Assembly (NCBI RefSeq): GCF_009674495.1 | Contig: NZ_WKJN01000028.1 | Span: 1-64,000, forward strand | DNA length: 64,000 bases | Reading direction: 5' to 3' | Origin: Duganella alba | Lineage (GTDB): Bacteria; Pseudomonadota; Gammaproteobacteria; Burkholderiales; Burkholderiaceae_D | Shown: positions 62,296 through 64,000 of the stretch, in pieces | How the letters are laid out: each line of letters opens with the position of its first letter | Numbering within the stretch: the stretch's first letter is position 1 | Program-made: the position numbers and the translations under genes | The notes under the pieces: model-generated | The model's input: the letters and a program-made list of their open reading frames with translations, nothing else | The model's database searches: none | What the model was told of the DNA's origin: nothing

Positions 62296-64000
62296 TCAGT
62301 TATACACCTCGCGCGTGTAGATCACCGGGCCGGAGCGGAACGTGCCGAAGGTCAGGCGGCCGGTGTCGTAGACCGGCAGGTAGACCGGCATGGCGGCATT
62401 GGTCGGCGTCGGGTTGAGGCTGACGTCCGCCCAGCCGCTGGCGTTCGGCGGCGCGACCATGAACATCGCCTTGCCGTTGGCGAACGTCACCGTGGACGGC
62501 ACCAGCCGCATGGCGGCGCAGTTGATGCCATTGCAATTTTTGAACACGCCACCGTCGGCCGCCACGCTGAAGCTGGCGCCTGGCACGCTGCTGTTCGGTG
62601 GTGTGCCGCTGGTCGGGAACAGCGGATTGAACAGCCAGGTCTTGGCCGCCGCCGAGTAGTACATGGCGCGCACCTCGACCGGCACCTTGGCGGTGGTGGG
62701 GCCGTAGGCATTGGCCGTCATCATCTTGCCGCTGACGATGGTGAGCGGCGCCTCGATCGCGCCGCTGCGCGCCGAGGTGGCGCCGTCGCTGTCGGCCGCG
62801 CGCACGAAGATGGTGGCCGGCGCACCGGGCACGGCCGGCGGAGACTGGCTGGCGACATAGTCCAGCGCCGGCAGGGCGCTGCCGTTGAGCAGGCCCACGC
62901 CCTTGGCAAACAGGAACGACGGCGTCACCGCGTTCAGGACGGTATTGGCGCTGCCGTCGGCCACGTTGGCCGCCGACAAGGTGATGGCGCGGGCCACGTC
63001 TTCGGTGTCGGTGCTGCCGGCGCTGCGCAGGCGGTAGTTCTTCGACAGCGTGGTGGCGTCCTTGTAGACGTTCAGCTGGATGTTGAAGCCCTGTTTGGCA
63101 TACAGGAAATTGCCTTGATCGTAGGGCTTGGCGCAAGGATTGCTGTAGCCGCCCAGCTGGGCGCAAGGCATTTGTGCGCCAGGCAGCAGCACGGTATCGA
63201 AATGGTGCGGGGCGAAGCGCAGGTCGACGGTGCCGACGGTCTTGAAGCCGGTCGCGGTGGTGTTCAGGTAGTAAGTGCTGCTGTTGGACAGCGCGGCGTT
63301 CAGCGTGATGACGCCGGTTTCGCGGAACACCCACAGGCCGCTGCTGTCGGTGTTGCTCTGGCCGATGCCGCCGGCAATCCGCGCGAACGTGCCCTGGGTC
63401 AGCATGGCCGGGGTGATCGGCTCGCCGTCGCTCGGGAACTTGAGCACGACCTGGCCGATGGTAAACGACTGCGCCGGGGTTTCCTGGCCAAAATTGGGCG
63501 TGACATCGCCCTTGGCATTGACGGCGCTGACCTTGAGCACGAACGGATCGCTGGCGCGCGCGAAGGCGGTCTTGTTGATGGTGATGTCCGGGGTGGGCTT
63601 GCCGACGATCTGGAACGATGCCGGGGCGGCGGTAAAGCTGGTGCTGCCGGCGGCGTCGACGGCGCTGGTGTTGTAACTGGCGCCAACGCTCATCAGGCCG
63701 ACATCCGGGTATTTGACGGAGAGCGTGCCGACCCCGTTGCTGTCGAGCGTGACGCCGACCGGCGTGGTGCCGCCATTGCAGGCGACCGCCTTGTCGCCGC
63801 TGCCCAGCAGGAGCGCAGCCGTGCCGCTGGCCGGGTTCTTGTAGCCGCAGCTGAAATTCATCTGCACCGGACCTTGCGCCAGGGGCACGCAGGAGGCGTT
63901 GTTGGGACCGGCCTTGAGCGCCTGGATGTTCATCAGCACGTTGGAGGACATCGATACATGATCCGGCACCGCCAGTTGCACGCCGGCGGCGGAGAACGTC
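62296..64000 (-). CDS. DUF6701 (MshQ-like) protein, 5' part beyond the window
   Basis: The frame is open to the right edge, so the N-terminus is missing; at least 567 residues are visible. The region with VDLRFAPHHFDTVLLP, then PC, an F-YAKQGF block and a TTLSKNYRLRS block, matches the DUF6701 domain found in MshQ-type proteins of MSHA-pilus loci. The rest is strand-rich with several Ig-like repeats and paired cysteines, an extracellular adhesin-like protein. It ends FRSGPVIYTREVYN. Other msh genes would lie beyond 64000. Confidence 0.75.
   Translation of the reverse strand, partial: TFSAAGVQLAVPDHVSMSSNVLMNIQALKAGPNNASCVPLAQGPVQMNFSCGYKNPASGTAALLLGSGDKAVACNGGTTPVGVTLDSNGVGTLSVKYPDVGLMSVGASYNTSAVDAAGSTSFTAAPASFQIVGKPTPDITINKTAFARASDPFVLKVSAVNAKGDVTPNFGQETPAQSFTIGQVVLKFPSDGEPITPAMLTQGTFARIAGGIGQSNTDSSGLWVFRETGVITLNAALSNSSTYYLNTTATGFKTVGTVDLRFAPHHFDTVLLPGAQMPCAQLGGYSNPCAKPYDQGNFLYAKQGFNIQLNVYKDATTLSKNYRLRSAGSTDTEDVARAITLSAANVADGSANTVLNAVTPSFLFAKGVGLLNGSALPALDYVASQSPPAVPGAPATIFVRAADSDGATSARSGAIEAPLTIVSGKMMTANAYGPTTAKVPVEVRAMYYSAAAKTWLFNPLFPTSGTPPNSSVPGASFSVAADGGVFKNCNGINCAAMRLVPSTVTFANGKAMFMVAPPNASGWADVSLNPTPTNAAMPVYLPVYDTGRLTFGTFRSGPVIYTREVYN

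Overview
The window is a compact, high-GC chromosomal segment, most likely from a betaproteobacterium of the Oxalobacteraceae (Duganella / Massilia / Janthinobacterium group). This placement is inferred from codon and base usage, a PEP-CTERM protein, many c-di-GMP and chemotaxis proteins, a TonB receptor, a GH115 xylan enzyme, a tamAB pair, and palindromic repeats of a kind I recall from this order. I see no rRNA, tRNA, CRISPR array or insertion sequence.

Layout. 1-1.5 kb: two tandem DUF3108 paralogues (the first cut by the window edge). 1.6-6.6 kb: an mksF-mksE-mksB condensin operon. 6.6-10.1 kb: two small genes and an S9 peptidase of the glutamyl-endopeptidase type. 10.1-16.5 kb: tamA-tamB (outer-membrane assembly). 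16.6-20.4 kb: queC, abutting a multidomain diguanylate cyclase. 20.4-25.9 kb: small membrane and Pro-rich proteins, an AT-richer two-gene insert (DUF6978-like + DUF1828), a PEP-CTERM protein and a GAF-GAF histidine kinase. 25.9-29.0 kb: an AT-richer accessory patch of small membrane proteins, a lipoprotein, an immunity-like protein and a broken NTF2-like gene. 29.0-34.1 kb: a coiled-coil protein, an exported alpha/beta hydrolase, and a TonB receptor plus exported SAM-hydrolase-family operon with a structured leader. 34.1-35.6 kb: an HD-GYP response regulator. 36.0-42.1 kb: an oxidoreductase cluster (two aldo-keto reductases, LysR, two cupins, a carboxymuconolactone decarboxylase-like protein, a quinone oxidoreductase). 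42.2-48.7 kb: a respiratory molybdenum hydroxylase operon (triheme cytochrome c, molybdopterin subunit, 2Fe-2S subunit) with an aldehyde dehydrogenase and a divergent LysR regulator. 48.6-51.4 kb: a chemoreceptor and a sugar-dehydrogenase-like lipoprotein. 51.6-55.8 kb: an exported hydrolase and a GH115 alpha-glucuronidase with a LacI-type operator in front. 55.8-64 kb: a PhoX-type phosphatase behind a Pho box, DUF3016, a thioesterase, a GAF-GGDEF-EAL protein, a membrane protein, a dienelactone hydrolase, and a DUF6701 (MshQ-like) protein running off the right edge.

How it fits together. Most genes belong to a free-living, surface-active polymer degrader: c-di-GMP and chemotaxis signalling, outer-membrane biogenesis, scavenging of phosphate and xylan, and periplasmic oxidation of aldehydes or heterocycles. 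The most unusual items are the TonB receptor / exported SAM-hydrolase operon, whose mRNA leader can bury its own ribosome binding site; the tandem Pho half-site array at phoX; the LacI-type palindrome at the GH115 gene; and the two AT-richer accessory patches.
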